The notes below the pieces were generated by a model. That model worked only from the letters and a program-made list of their open reading frames with translations, searched no databases and was not told the DNA's origin. Below, in pieces: positions 1 through 7,959 of a stretch of DNA of 64,000 nt. Each line of letters begins with the position of its first letter. The first letter of the stretch is position 1. Location: contig NZ_WSRO01000002.1 of assembly GCF_009769735.1 (NCBI RefSeq), positions 4,414,001 through 4,478,000 of the forward strand, given 5' to 3'. Origin of the DNA: Streptomyces sp. BA2 (lineage in GTDB: Bacteria > Actinomycetota > Actinomycetes > Streptomycetales > Streptomycetaceae). The translations under genes were made by a program, and so were the position numbers.

Positions 1-1012
1 CGAGCAGCCCACCGCCGATCAGCGGCCTGGCGCCGAAGCGGCCGAGCAGCCGCGCGGTGACCGCCGTCATGAAGAGCATGAGCAGCCCCGTCATCGGCAA
101 CAGCGCCGCGCCGGACGCGAACGCCCCGTACCCCATCACCTGCTGGAGATAGAGGTTGAGGAAGTACCACATCGGGATCCAGGCGGCCCCGAGCAGCGCC
201 ATCGCCAGGTTGGCGGAGCCGAGCCGCGGCACGCGCCACACCTTGAGCGGCATCAGCGGCTCACGCACCGACTTCTGTACGAGGAGGAAGAGCGCCAAGA
301 GGGCGACAGCACCGCCCAGTTGGAGGACCGTGGAGGCCGACCCCCAGCCTGCTTCCGGCGCCCGCACCACCGCGAAGACGGCCAGCGCGAGACCAGCGGT
401 CACGAAGACCGCGCCGAGGACGTCGACCGAGCCGCGCTTGCCCTCGACCGCGGGGAGCAGCCGTGTCGCCGCGAGGGTCGCGATGCCGATCGGGATGTAG
501 ATGATGAACACCCAGGGCCAGCTCAGCCACTCCGTGAAGACACCGCCGAGGAAGACTCCGGCCGTGCCGCCCGCGGGGGCCGCGGCTCCGTAGAGGGCCA
601 TCGCCTTGCCGAGCTCCTTCGGGTCGTGGCCGAAGAGCATCATCAGGAGGGTCATGGCCGCGGGCGCGATCAGCGCGCCGCCGACGCCCTGCACGGCGCG
701 GCCGACGACCTCGACGGTCGCGGACTGCGCGGCGGCGGCGAGCACGGAGCCGCCGATGAGGACGGCCCAGCCTGACACGAAGACCTTGCGCGCCCCGAGC
801 AGGTCGGAGAGGCGCCCGCCGAGCAGCAGCAGGCCGCCGAAGGTGATGACGTACGCGTTGAAGACCCACTGCAACTCGCCCTGCGAGAAGCCGAGGTCCT
901 TCTGCATCTCGGGGAGTGCGACCCCGATGATCGAGGTGTCCATGATGACCATGAACTGGGCGGTGGCGAGCACGAAGAGCGCCCACCAGCGCTTGGGGTT
1001 GGCGGTTGACAT
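1..1012 (-). CDS. MFS drug exporter, DHA2 (EmrB/QacA) family, partial
   Basis: This is the first 337 codons of a 14-TM drug:H+ antiporter; the 3' end lies outside the window. The minus strand starts at an ATG at 1010-1012, preceded by GGGAGGGGAA, and reads MSTANPKRWWALFVLATAQF. It continues into the family's typical first helix (VIMDTSIIGVALPEMQKDL) and motif A (GGRLSDLLGARK), then through repeated hydrophobic segments. By family it should export hydrophobic drugs from the membrane. It is divergent from an HD-domain gene, and the shared spacer holds two GGGG-type palindromes that probably control it. The substrate cannot be told from sequence. Confidence 0.92.
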   Translation of the reverse strand, partial: MSTANPKRWWALFVLATAQFMVIMDTSIIGVALPEMQKDLGFSQGELQWVFNAYVITFGGLLLLGGRLSDLLGARKVFVSGWAVLIGGSVLAAAAQSATVEVVGRAVQGVGGALIAPAAMTLLMMLFGHDPKELGKAMALYGAAAPAGGTAGVFLGGVFTEWLSWPWVFIIYIPIGIATLAATRLLPAVEGKRGSVDVLGAVFVTAGLALAVFAVVRAPEAGWGSASTVLQLGGAVALLALFLLVQKSVREPLMPLKVWRVPRLGSANLAMALLGAAWIPMWYFLNLYLQQVMGYGAFASGAALLPMTGLLMLFMTAVTARLLGRFGARPLIGGGLL

Positions 1013-1056
1013 GACAGTTCCCCTCCCACTGACTTCCGACTTCTGACTTCTGACTT

Positions 1057-1119
1057 CCGATCGCTACATACCCCCTCGGGGTATGTAGCGATCGGACGTT
1101 AACATACCCCCTGGGGGTA
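1057..1119. promoter_or_regulatory. Two related palindromes in the MFS/HD divergent promoter
   Basis: A perfect inverted repeat with 18-bp arms (1057-1074 and 1078-1095, loop CTC) contains TACCCCCTCGGGGTA. A second, shorter palindrome, TACCCCCTGGGGGTA, lies at 1105-1119. The shared TACCCC...GGGGTA core resembles the G-tract operators of the CsoR/RcnR/CstR family. The regulator is not encoded beside it. The long palindrome could also act as a bidirectional terminator, but its place between two gene starts favours an operator. Confidence 0.6.
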
Positions 1120-1140
1120 CTCAAGCGTTACAGTCACCCC

Positions 1141-1782
1141 ATGCCCCACGACCACAAGGAACTCCGCGCCCGCTGGCACGCGACCCTGCTCCGCGCGAGC
1201 GAAGGAACCCCCGACCCCGCGCCCTACGCGGACAACCTGCTCGCACGCTGGGCCGAGCCGCAGCGGCGGTACCACACCACCGCCCACCTCGCGGCGGTCC
1301 TCGACCACATCGACGTACTGGAAGAGCACGCCGACGACCCCAATCTCGTGCGGCTCGCGGCGTGGTTCCACGACGCGGTGTACGCGCCGGACCGCTCCGA
1401 GAACGAGGAGCGCAGCGCCCGTCTCGCCGAACGCGCCCTCCAGGAAAGCGGGTTGACGCCCAAGGCCACGGCTGAGGTGGCCCGTCTGGTCCGCCTCACC
1501 GTCACCCACGACCCCGCCGACGGCGACCATAACGGCGAGGCGCTGTGCGACGCCGATCTGGCGATCCTGGCCGCCGCCCCGGACGCCTACGCCGCGTACG
1601 CCGCCGCCGTCCGCGAGGAGTACGCCTTCGTGCCGGACGAGGACTTCCGCGCGGGCCGGGCCGCGGTACTCCGCCAGCTCCTCGCGCTGCCACGGCTGTT
1701 CCGCACGCCGTACGGTGCGGCCGAATGGGAGGGCCCGGCGCGGGCGAACCTGGCGACGGAAATGGAGCTGCTCAGCGCCTGA
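1141..1782 (+). CDS. HD-domain metal-dependent phosphohydrolase-like protein
   Basis: 213 aa. The HD signature is visible: an early His (YHTTAHL, about residue 41), the HD pair in AAWFHDAVYAP (about 76-80), LVRLTVTH near 122 and a late Asp in LCDADLAIL near 138. These residues normally bind a divalent metal in HD-superfamily phosphohydrolases. This subgroup is usually annotated only as a predicted HD hydrolase, and its substrate is unknown. The ATG at 1141 has no clear Shine-Dalgarno and sits 22 bp after the palindromes, so the message may be leaderless. It is divergent from the MFS exporter. Confidence 0.85.
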   Translation: MPHDHKELRARWHATLLRASEGTPDPAPYADNLLARWAEPQRRYHTTAHLAAVLDHIDVLEEHADDPNLVRLAAWFHDAVYAPDRSENEERSARLAERALQESGLTPKATAEVARLVRLTVTHDPADGDHNGEALCDADLAILAAAPDAYAAYAAAVREEYAFVPDEDFRAGRAAVLRQLLALPRLFRTPYGAAEWEGPARANLATEMELLSA

Positions 1783-1802
1783 GGCTCCCGTACGCTGCGC
1801 GC

Positions 1803-2876
1803 ATGCTTTCCATGGGTGGGGATCAGGTCGAGGAAGCCGTGGCGCACGCGGCGAAGGTGCTGCGTGCGGGGGTGGAGCTCGACTGGAGCGTCAAAGCGGG
1901 CGGCCTCGACTGGTCCTGCCTGAAGACGGCCGAGCACATCGCGGGCGATCTCGTCGCGTACGCGGGCCAGTTGACGGGCCGCGCGAAGGATTCGTACGTC
2001 CCCTTCGAGATCGCCTTCGACGAGGGTTCGGGCCCCGAGGACGCGATCCGTGTCATCGAGTCGACCGGCGGCCTGCTCTCGGCGGTGGTGCGGACGACGC
2101 CGCCGGGGGTCCGGGCGTACCACCCGTACCCCTCCGGCAGCGCGGACGCGGTGGGCTTCGCGGCGATGGGCGTCGCGGAGGTGCTGCTCCACACGTACGA
2201 CATCGCGCAGGCACTCGGCGTGGACGCGGAGCCGCCGGCCGCGCTGTGCGAGGCGGTCCTTGCCTGGCTCTTCCCGCAGGTCCCGCCCGCACGTACGCCT
2301 GCTGAGCAGTGGGCGACGCTGCTCTGGGCCACGGGGCGCGGCTCCCTGGCGGGGCGGCCACGCCTCGACAAGTGGCGCTGGCACAACGCCCTCTCGATCC
2401 CGGCCGGCCGGGTCGTCCTGCGGGAGGTGTCCCCCGCGTCGGCGGCGGATCTCGCGGCGGGCGGCACGGGGGGCCTGACGTGGATCGAGGGCGGGCCCTT
2501 CGACGGGACGCGGAGGGCCGCGGAGATGGTGACGAAGGCGTACGCGTCCGGGGTGCACCGGCCCGAGTGGGGCATGTTCGCCCTGGTGCGGGTGGAGGAC
2601 GAGGTGGCGATCGGCGGGATGGGCTTCCACGGGCCGCCGGACGAGGAGGGCGTGGCGGAGGTCGGCTACGACCTGGCGGTCGGCGCGCGGGGCCGGGGTT
2701 ACGCCTCGGAGGCGCTGGCCGCTCTCTCCACCGTGGCCCTGACCCGCCCCGGCGTCACGGCGCTGCTGGCCGTGATCGAACCCGAGAACACCCCTTCCCA
2801 GGCGGTGGTGACAAGGGCGGGCTACACCCGGATCTCGGACCGCGAGGGGAACCAGGCCTACTTGCGCCGCGCCTGA
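1803..2876 (+). CDS. Maleylpyruvate isomerase/DinB-like and GNAT fusion protein
   Basis: 357 aa with two domains. The first ~200 residues resemble the mycothiol-dependent maleylpyruvate isomerase/DinB-like helical fold: a DWSCLKTAEHI segment, the DLVAYAGQL helix and a late HTYDIAQALG metal-site-like His. The last ~150 residues are a GNAT acetyltransferase of the RimJ/RimL type, with an acetyl-CoA loop reading VGARGRGYASEAL and an ENTPSQAV segment. The ATG at 1803 starts the conserved region; a second ATG lies three codons on at 1812. The gene begins 20 bp after the HD gene and may be co-transcribed. Substrates of both halves are unknown. Confidence 0.78.
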   Translation: MLSMGGDQVEEAVAHAAKVLRAGVELDWSVKAGGLDWSCLKTAEHIAGDLVAYAGQLTGRAKDSYVPFEIAFDEGSGPEDAIRVIESTGGLLSAVVRTTPPGVRAYHPYPSGSADAVGFAAMGVAEVLLHTYDIAQALGVDAEPPAALCEAVLAWLFPQVPPARTPAEQWATLLWATGRGSLAGRPRLDKWRWHNALSIPAGRVVLREVSPASAADLAAGGTGGLTWIEGGPFDGTRRAAEMVTKAYASGVHRPEWGMFALVRVEDEVAIGGMGFHGPPDEEGVAEVGYDLAVGARGRGYASEALAALSTVALTRPGVTALLAVIEPENTPSQAVVTRAGYTRISDREGNQAYLRRA

Positions 2877-2938
2877 GGTCTGCCCTGCGGCGCGGTTGCG
2901 GGTAGCGGGTTACCCCGCGGCGCGGGAGCCCTGAACAG

Positions 2939-2990
2939 CCGCCGCTTCGCGGCGATGTTTCCCGCCCACCCACCCGATTACCCCGCGGCG
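2939..2990. repeat. Dispersed intergenic repeat, copy A
   Basis: A small CGCCGCTTCGCGGCG hairpin is followed by CCCGCCCACCCACCCGATT and ACCCCGCGGCG. The same string, nearly unchanged, recurs near 31388-31440 and in variant form near 53953-54036, always in noncoding spacers. It looks like a strain- or clade-specific intergenic repeat. Confidence 0.7.
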
Positions 2991-3028
2991 AGGGAATGTC
3001 ACCGCCCACCCCAGCGTTCCCTACTGTT

Positions 3029-4318
3029 ATGCCGACCTCTGACCCGAAGCCCGCCGAGCCAGGCGCCGGCCGGAAACGAATGCCCGTAGCCGTCTACATC
3101 CTCGGCCTCGCCGTCTTCGCCCTCGGCACAAGCGAGTTCATGCTCTCGGGGCTCCTGCCCCCCATCGCGGACGACATGGACGTCTCCATCCCCCGCGCGG
3201 GCCTCCTCATCTCCGCCTTCGCCATCGGCATGGTCATCGGCGCCCCCCTCCTGGCAGTGGCGACCCTGCGGCTCCCCCGCCGCACCACCCTCATCACCCT
3301 CATCACGGTCTTCGGCCTCGGCCAGGTCGCCGGCGCCCTCGCACCGACCTACGAGATCCTCTTCGCGTCCCGCGTCGTCAGCGCCTTCGCCTGCGCGGGG
3401 TTCTGGGCGGTCGGCGCGGCCGTCGCCATCGCGATGGTGCCCGTCAACCAGCGCGCCCGCGCCATGGCCGTGATGATCGGCGGCCTCTCCATCGCGAACG
3501 TGCTTGGCGTGCCCGCTGGTGCGTTCCTCGGCGACAATTTCGGGTGGCGGTCCGCCTTCTGGGCGGTCGGCGCCGCCTCCGCCATCGCTCTCGTCGGCGT
3601 ACTGACGCTCATCCCGCGCATCCCGCTCCCGGCCGAGAAGCCGCGCCTGAAGCGGGAGTTGGCCATCTACCGCGACCGGCAGGTCTGGCTCTCCATCGCG
3701 ATCACCGCACTCGCGGCGGGCGGCGTCTTCTGCGCGTTCTCGTACCTCTCCCCGCTCCTGACGGACGTCGCCGGTCTCGACAAGGGGTGGGTGCCGACCA
3801 TCCTCGGCCTCTTCGGTCTCGGCGCGCTCATCGGCACCGCGATCGGCGGCCGCGTCGCGGACGCGCACCTCTTCGGCGTCCTGCTCAGCGGCATCGCGGC
3901 ATCGACGGTCTTCCTCGTCGCCCTCGCGCTCTTCTCCGGCACGGCTGCCGTGGCGATCGCCCTCTCGTTCCTCCTCGGCGTCTCCGCCTTCTACACCGCC
4001 CCGGCCCTCAACGCCCGCATGTTCAACGTCGCGGGCGCCGCCCCCACCCTCGCGGGCGCGACCACGACGGCCGCGTTCAACCTGGGCAACACGGGCGGCC
4101 CCTGGCTCGGCGGCACGGTGATCGACCTCGACCTGGGCTACGCCTCGACGGCGTGGGCGGGCGCGGGAATGACGGCCGTGGCGATCGTCGCGGTCACGGC
4201 GTCACTGCGGCTGCACCGCAGGACGCCGAGCCGCGTGGTCACGGCTTCGGCGGGTGACAGCGCGCAGGCTGAGGCCACTGTCGAAGCCGCCCGCCAGGGC
4301 ACGCGGGGCCCCGCCTAG
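3029..4318 (+). CDS. MFS transporter, DHA1 family (Cmx/AraJ-like exporter)
   Basis: 429 aa, about 12 TM segments. The N-terminal MPVAVYILGLAVFALGTSEF and LPPIADDMDVSIPRAG are typical of the chloramphenicol-resistance (Cmx/CmlR) and arabinose-efflux group of DHA1 exporters. NFGWRSAFWAVG corresponds to the helix-5 region motif. The start is uncertain: ATGs lie at 2996, 3029 and 3080. The first has AGGGA only one base away, and the last has GGAAACGA just upstream and starts right before helix 1. I chose 3029 as a compromise. The product likely pumps a hydrophobic antibiotic or metabolite; the substrate is not predictable. Confidence 0.88.
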   Translation: MPTSDPKPAEPGAGRKRMPVAVYILGLAVFALGTSEFMLSGLLPPIADDMDVSIPRAGLLISAFAIGMVIGAPLLAVATLRLPRRTTLITLITVFGLGQVAGALAPTYEILFASRVVSAFACAGFWAVGAAVAIAMVPVNQRARAMAVMIGGLSIANVLGVPAGAFLGDNFGWRSAFWAVGAASAIALVGVLTLIPRIPLPAEKPRLKRELAIYRDRQVWLSIAITALAAGGVFCAFSYLSPLLTDVAGLDKGWVPTILGLFGLGALIGTAIGGRVADAHLFGVLLSGIAASTVFLVALALFSGTAAVAIALSFLLGVSAFYTAPALNARMFNVAGAAPTLAGATTTAAFNLGNTGGPWLGGTVIDLDLGYASTAWAGAGMTAVAIVAVTASLRLHRRTPSRVVTASAGDSAQAEATVEAARQGTRGPA

Positions 4319-4327
4319 GGTGACCGC

Positions 4328-4630
4328 ATGATCACGGTTCATCTGAAGTACGAGATCGATCCCGACCGCATCGACGACTTCGAGGAGTACGGCCGCCGCT
4401 GGATCGTCCTGGTCAACCGCTTCGGCGGCACCCACCACGGCTACTTCCTGCCCAGCGAGGGCGACAGTGACATCGCGTACGCCCTCTTCTCCTTCCCGAG
4501 CCTCGCCGCGTACGAGCGCTACCGCACCGACAGCGCGACCGACCCCGAGTGCCAGGAAGCCCTCGAGCTCGCGCGCCGGACGCGGTGCATCCGGCGCTAC
4601 GAGCGGCGGTTCCTGCGCCCCCTGGAGTGA
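4328..4630 (+). CDS. NIPSNAP family protein
   Basis: 100 aa. It opens MITVHLKYEIDPDRIDDFEE and continues GGTHHGYFLPSEG, the pattern of NIPSNAP-type dimeric alpha+beta barrel proteins; W25 and the GGxHxGYF motif are visible. The family has no settled enzymatic role. It starts 9 bp after the MFS stop codon, so the two genes are probably one transcript. Confidence 0.85.
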   Translation: MITVHLKYEIDPDRIDDFEEYGRRWIVLVNRFGGTHHGYFLPSEGDSDIAYALFSFPSLAAYERYRTDSATDPECQEALELARRTRCIRRYERRFLRPLE

Positions 4631-4635
4631 GCCGA

Positions 4636-4671
4636 CCCGCGTTACGCGGGCCGTCACCCGCATTACGCGGG
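4636..4671. terminator. Two tandem hairpins between convergent genes
   Basis: CCCGCGTTACGCGGG (4636-4650) and its near copy CCCGCATTACGCGGG (4657-4671) lie between the NIPSNAP gene and the convergent DUF4031 gene. The second overlaps the last codons of the latter. Repeated short hairpins here suggest a bidirectional terminator. Confidence 0.55.
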
Positions 4672-4929
4672 CCGCCCCTTGGGCCTCCGCAGCCCCGCCT
4701 CCGTGAGCCTGCGCACCAGCTCCTTCGAGCCGATCTCGACGGCCCCGGCCCGCACAGCGTCCCCGTAACGCTCCGAGGGCAGGTCGTAGTGGTCGCGCTC
4801 GAAGGCGCGGGCGGGGGCGCCGATGCCCGCCGCGAACGCGTGCAGTTCCTCGTACGAGACGTCGCTGACCAGGTGGGACCACATGCGGCCGTGGCCCGGC
4901 CAGGTCGGCGGGTCGATGTAGACCGTCAC
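4663..4929 (-). CDS. DUF4031 domain protein
   Basis: 88 aa with a GTG start at 4929. It begins VTVYIDPPTWPGHGRMWSHL, the characteristic DUF4031 opening, with the usual HYDLPSERY further on. Its start codon overlaps the stop of the upstream 118-aa gene (GTGA), so translation is probably coupled. Function is unknown. Residues such as D6, H14 and H19 recur in the family and could form a catalytic or metal site, but that is inference. Confidence 0.85.
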   Translation of the reverse strand: MTVYIDPPTWPGHGRMWSHLVSDVSYEELHAFAAGIGAPARAFERDHYDLPSERYGDAVRAGAVEIGSKELVRRLTEAGLRRPKGRPA

Positions 4930-5282
4930 GAAAGGCCGCCCACCGGGGCCACGACGACGCCCGCCTTGCCGCACACCCAGTGCGGGTCGGGGCCCAACTC
5001 CGGTTCCACGTCCAGGGCGTGCGGGTCGCCCGAGCCGCAGACCGGGCAGAGCGGCCAGCGGCCGTAGCGCTCCAGGAGCGCGTCCTGGACGTCCTGGGCG
5101 ACCAGACCCGCGACGTACTCGACGCCCTCGGGCCACTGTTCGACCCACCAGCGGCGGTGCGCCACCGACTCCTCGACCAGCGAGACGACCTCGGCCTGGG
5201 CGACCTCGCGCGCCACGAGGTCGGCGAGGACAAGTGCACGAGCGGCGTGCAGCGCCTGCTCCAGGGGGTCGATCGCGTCCAT
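4926..5282 (-). CDS. Conserved hypothetical protein with possible zinc ribbon
   Basis: 118 aa starting MDAIDPLEQALHAARALVLA at an ATG whose first base is 5282. The C-terminal half carries WPLCPVCGSGDPHAL and a later WVCGKAG; the CxxC and third Cys suggest a degenerate zinc ribbon. The N-terminal half is helical and rich in Ala, Glu and Val. Its TGA overlaps the GTG of the DUF4031 gene, so the two form a coupled operon. I do not recognise a function. Confidence 0.7.
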   Translation of the reverse strand: MDAIDPLEQALHAARALVLADLVAREVAQAEVVSLVEESVAHRRWWVEQWPEGVEYVAGLVAQDVQDALLERYGRWPLCPVCGSGDPHALDVEPELGPDPHWVCGKAGVVVAPVGGLS

Positions 5283-5335
5283 GCAGCCATTGTCCACCCC
5301 ACGCGCAACTCGCCGAAGATCCGTCCGGGAAAGGA

Positions 5336-5374
5336 ACCGAGATCGGGACCGAGATCGGGACCGAGATCGGGACC
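5336..5374. repeat. Three tandem copies of a 12-bp unit
   Basis: ACCGAGATCGGG is repeated three times head to tail (5336-5347, 5348-5359, 5360-5371) and followed by ACC. It lies in the spacer between the divergent 118-aa gene and the RpiR-type regulator. Each unit contains an imperfect inverted repeat (CCGAGATCGG), so it could be a multi-site operator or simply slipped-strand expansion. Confidence 0.75.
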
Positions 5375-5400
5375 AAAGGGGTCTTGACCCATCCGGGGTC

Positions 5401-5418
5401 CGAAAATATCTTTCAAGC
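5401..5418. promoter_or_regulatory. Possible MurR/RpiR-type operator at the regulator start
   Basis: GAAAATATCTTTC (5402-5414) is a GAAA-N5-TTTC near-palindrome ending just before the GTG start. A second partner-like element, GAAATTTTC, follows inside the gene at about 5438-5446. A/T-rich stretches are rare in this genome, so the pair stands out and could serve autoregulation by the RpiR-type protein. This is inference from position and symmetry. Confidence 0.4.
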
Positions 5419-6342
5419 GTGACCAATGACGTGAAGGAAATTTTCGCGGGTGCGGCGCCCCCCGCCCCGGCCGCCCTCGCGGCCAAGGTGCGGACCCTCG
5501 CGCCGTCCATGACCCGCTCCATGCAGCTGGTCGCCGAAGCCGTTGCCCGCGACCCCGCGGGATGCGCGGCCCTCACGGTCACCGGCCTCGCCGAGCTCAC
5601 CGGCACCAGCGAGGCCACGGTGGTCCGCACCGCCCGCCTCCTCGGCTACCCCGGCTACCGCGACCTGCGGCTCGCCCTCGCCGGACTCGCCGCCCAGCAG
5701 CAGTCGGGCCGCGCGCCCGCCGTCACCGCCGACATCGCCGTCGACGACCCGATCGCGGACGTCGTGGCGAAGCTGGCGTACGACGAGCAGCAGACCCTCG
5801 CCGACACCGCGGCCGGACTCGACACCGTCCAGCTCGGCGCCGCCGTCGCCGCGCTCGCCGCCGCGCCCCGCGCCGAGATCTACGGCGTCGCCGCGTCCGG
5901 GCTCGTGGCCCAGGACCTCGCGCAGAAGCTGCTGCGCATCGGCCACATCGCCCATGCGCACTCCGACCCGCACCTCGCCGTCACGAACGCCGTCACCCTG
6001 CGCTCCAAGGACGTGGCGATCGCGATCACGCACTCCGGGTCGACCGGTGACGTCATCGAGCCGCTGCGGGTCGCCTTCGAGCGCGGGGCGACGACCATCG
6101 CGATCACCGGGCGCCCCGGCAGCCCCGTATCGCAGTACGCGGACCACATCCTCACCACCTCCACCGCGCGCGAGAGCGAGCTGAGGCCCGCCGCGATGTC
6201 GTCGCGCACGAGCCAACTCCTGGTCGTGGACTGCCTGTTCGTAGGCGTAGCCCAGCGGACGTACGAGACGGCAGCCCCCGCACTGGCAGCCTCCTACGAA
6301 GCGCTCGCGCACCGGCACAGCCCGCGCGGCGGCAACCGCTGA
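5419..6342 (+). CDS. MurR/RpiR family transcriptional regulator
   Basis: 307 aa from a GTG at 5419. Residues about 30-80 form an RpiR-type HTH (LTVTGLAELTGTSEATVVRT followed by LLGYPGYRDLRLAL). Residues about 130-270 form a SIS sugar-phosphate-binding domain with IYGVAASGLVAQDL and the phosphate-loop segment THSGSTGDVIEPL. This family senses phosphorylated sugars. It sits directly upstream of murQ in the same direction, so it most likely responds to MurNAc-6-phosphate or a related compound and controls the following genes. No Shine-Dalgarno is clear, and the message may start close to the GTG. Confidence 0.88.
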   Translation: MTNDVKEIFAGAAPPAPAALAAKVRTLAPSMTRSMQLVAEAVARDPAGCAALTVTGLAELTGTSEATVVRTARLLGYPGYRDLRLALAGLAAQQQSGRAPAVTADIAVDDPIADVVAKLAYDEQQTLADTAAGLDTVQLGAAVAALAAAPRAEIYGVAASGLVAQDLAQKLLRIGHIAHAHSDPHLAVTNAVTLRSKDVAIAITHSGSTGDVIEPLRVAFERGATTIAITGRPGSPVSQYADHILTTSTARESELRPAAMSSRTSQLLVVDCLFVGVAQRTYETAAPALAASYEALAHRHSPRGGNR

Positions 6343-6513
6343 CCTCACCGGCAGCCCGCACGAACGTACGGGCCCCCGGCCCCGCACCGGCCACCCCCGC
6401 ACGAACGAAGCACCCACCCGCCGACCCTCCGTCCGCCCGCCGAGACCGTCCCGCCTCCCGAGGGCGCCCGGCGACCACCCGCCCCCCCGCCGCACACGAA
6501 AGAGCCGCACCCC

Positions 6514-7506
6514 ATGACCTCCTCCACGGCCGACGCCACCCCCTCCCCCTCCTCCGGCGACGGGGACAGGTACGGCGAACTCCGCGCCCAGCTGGACACG
6601 CTCACCACGGAGGCGTTCCGGCCCGAGCTCTCCGAGATCGACCGGCAGCCCACGCTGGAGATCGCGAAGATCATGAACGGCGAGGACGCCACCGTGTCCG
6701 CGGCCGTCGCCGAGCAGCTCCCGGCGATCGCCGCCGCCATCGACGGCACCGCCGAGCGCATGGCCCGCGGCGGCCGGCTCATCTACGCGGGCGCGGGAAC
6801 GGCCGGGCGCCTCGGGGTGCTCGACGCCTCCGAGTGCCCGCCCACCTTCAACACCGACCCGGCAGAGGTCGTCGGCCTCATCGCGGGCGGCCCGAGCGCC
6901 ATGGTCACGGCGGTCGAGGGCGCGGAGGACAGCAAGGAGCTCGCCGCCGAGGACCTGGACGGCCTCGGCCTCACCGCGGCCGACGTGGTCGTGGGGATCT
7001 CCGCCTCCGGCCGCACCCCGTACGCGATCGGGGCGGTGGAGCACGCGCGCGCCCACTACGGCGCCCTCACCATCGGCCTCTCCTGCAACGCGGACAGTGC
7101 TCTCGCGGCAGCCGCCGACCACGGCATCGAGGTCGTAGTGGGCCCCGAACTCCTCACCGGCTCCACCCGCCTGAAGGCGGGCACGGCCCAGAAGCTCGTC
7201 CTCAACATGCTGTCGACGATCACGATGATCCGCCTCGGCAAGACCTACGGAAACCTGATGGTGGACGTACGCGCGTCGAACGAGAAGCTGCGCGCCCGCT
7301 CGCGCCGGATCGTCTCGCTGGCCACAGGCGCGTCGGACGAGGAGATCGAGACGGCCCTCGCCGCGACCGACGGGGAGGTGAAGAACGCCATCCTCACCAT
7401 CCTCGGCGAAGTGGACGGCCCCACGGCCGCCGACCTCCTCTCGTCATCGGACGGCCACCTCAGGGCAGCGCTCGACAACGCGCGCACGACGCCCCGCACC
7501 ACCTGA
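6514..7506 (+). CDS. murQ: N-acetylmuramic acid 6-phosphate etherase
   Basis: 330 aa, full length for MurQ. MurQ cleaves the D-lactyl ether of MurNAc-6-phosphate to give GlcNAc-6-phosphate and D-lactate in peptidoglycan recycling. The SIS fold shows GRLIYAGAGTAGRLGVLDAS, ECPPTFNT, VVGISASGRTPYA and the GPELLTGSTRLKAGTAQKL segment that are diagnostic of the family. It follows the RpiR-type regulator after a 171-bp spacer in which I see no other feature. GlcNAc-6-phosphate from this reaction can feed the NagA encoded later in the window. Directly downstream lies a broken PTS permease gene. Confidence 0.95.
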   Translation: MTSSTADATPSPSSGDGDRYGELRAQLDTLTTEAFRPELSEIDRQPTLEIAKIMNGEDATVSAAVAEQLPAIAAAIDGTAERMARGGRLIYAGAGTAGRLGVLDASECPPTFNTDPAEVVGLIAGGPSAMVTAVEGAEDSKELAAEDLDGLGLTAADVVVGISASGRTPYAIGAVEHARAHYGALTIGLSCNADSALAAAADHGIEVVVGPELLTGSTRLKAGTAQKLVLNMLSTITMIRLGKTYGNLMVDVRASNEKLRARSRRIVSLATGASDEEIETALAATDGEVKNAILTILGEVDGPTAADLLSSSDGHLRAALDNARTTPRTT

Positions 7507-7566
7507 CTCACCTCCCCCAGCCGCTGAAGAACAGCGCCACCCTGCACACAGCAAGGCACCCCGCAC

Positions 7567-7951
7567 ATGGCAACTGACAAGAACCGCGCCACAGCCGCCG
7601 CGATCCTCCCTCTCGTCGGCGGTGCCCAGAACGTCACCTCCATCGCCCACTGCATGACGCGCCTGCGCCTGGGCCTCGAAGGTCGGCTCCACGGCTATCG
7701 GCCCGTCGGGCTGGGCCCTGTTCCCCCTCCTGGACGGCAACAAGGGCCTGGGCCTGACGATCGCGATCTACGGCGGCGGCCTCCTGGTGGGCTACGCGGT
7801 GGGCTTCTTCGCGACGTACTTCTTCGGCTTCAGCAAGCAGATGCTGACCGAACTGAACGTCGACACGACCGCCCACGAGCAGGTCGTCGCGGGTTCCCCC
7901 GCCACGACCGCGGGCCCGGCCGACCCGGCCAAGTCACCCGCGGCGGTCTGA
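7567..7951 (+). pseudogene. PTS EIIBC permease remnant (large internal deletion)
   Basis: The ATG at 7567 opens an EIIB domain: RATAAAILPLVGGAQNVTSI then AHCMTRLRLGL, with the phosphorylatable Cys. After about 38 codons the EIIB sequence stops. From 7682, one frame over, an EIIC C-terminus runs to a TGA at 7949-7951: GSTAIGPSGWALFPLLDGN, then IAIYGGGLLVGYAVGFFATY. The rest of EIIB and nearly all of EIIC (roughly 1 kb, judged from the family's usual size) is missing, and the join is out of frame. Position after murQ suggests it was the MurNAc or related sugar permease. A sequencing artefact is possible but less likely. Confidence 0.82.
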
Positions 7952-7959
7952 CGCCGTAC

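Noticed and set aside
6343..6513. Search for a dre or RpiR operator directly before murQ
   Set aside because: The spacer is uniformly GC-rich with no symmetrical or A/T-rich element that I could defend.
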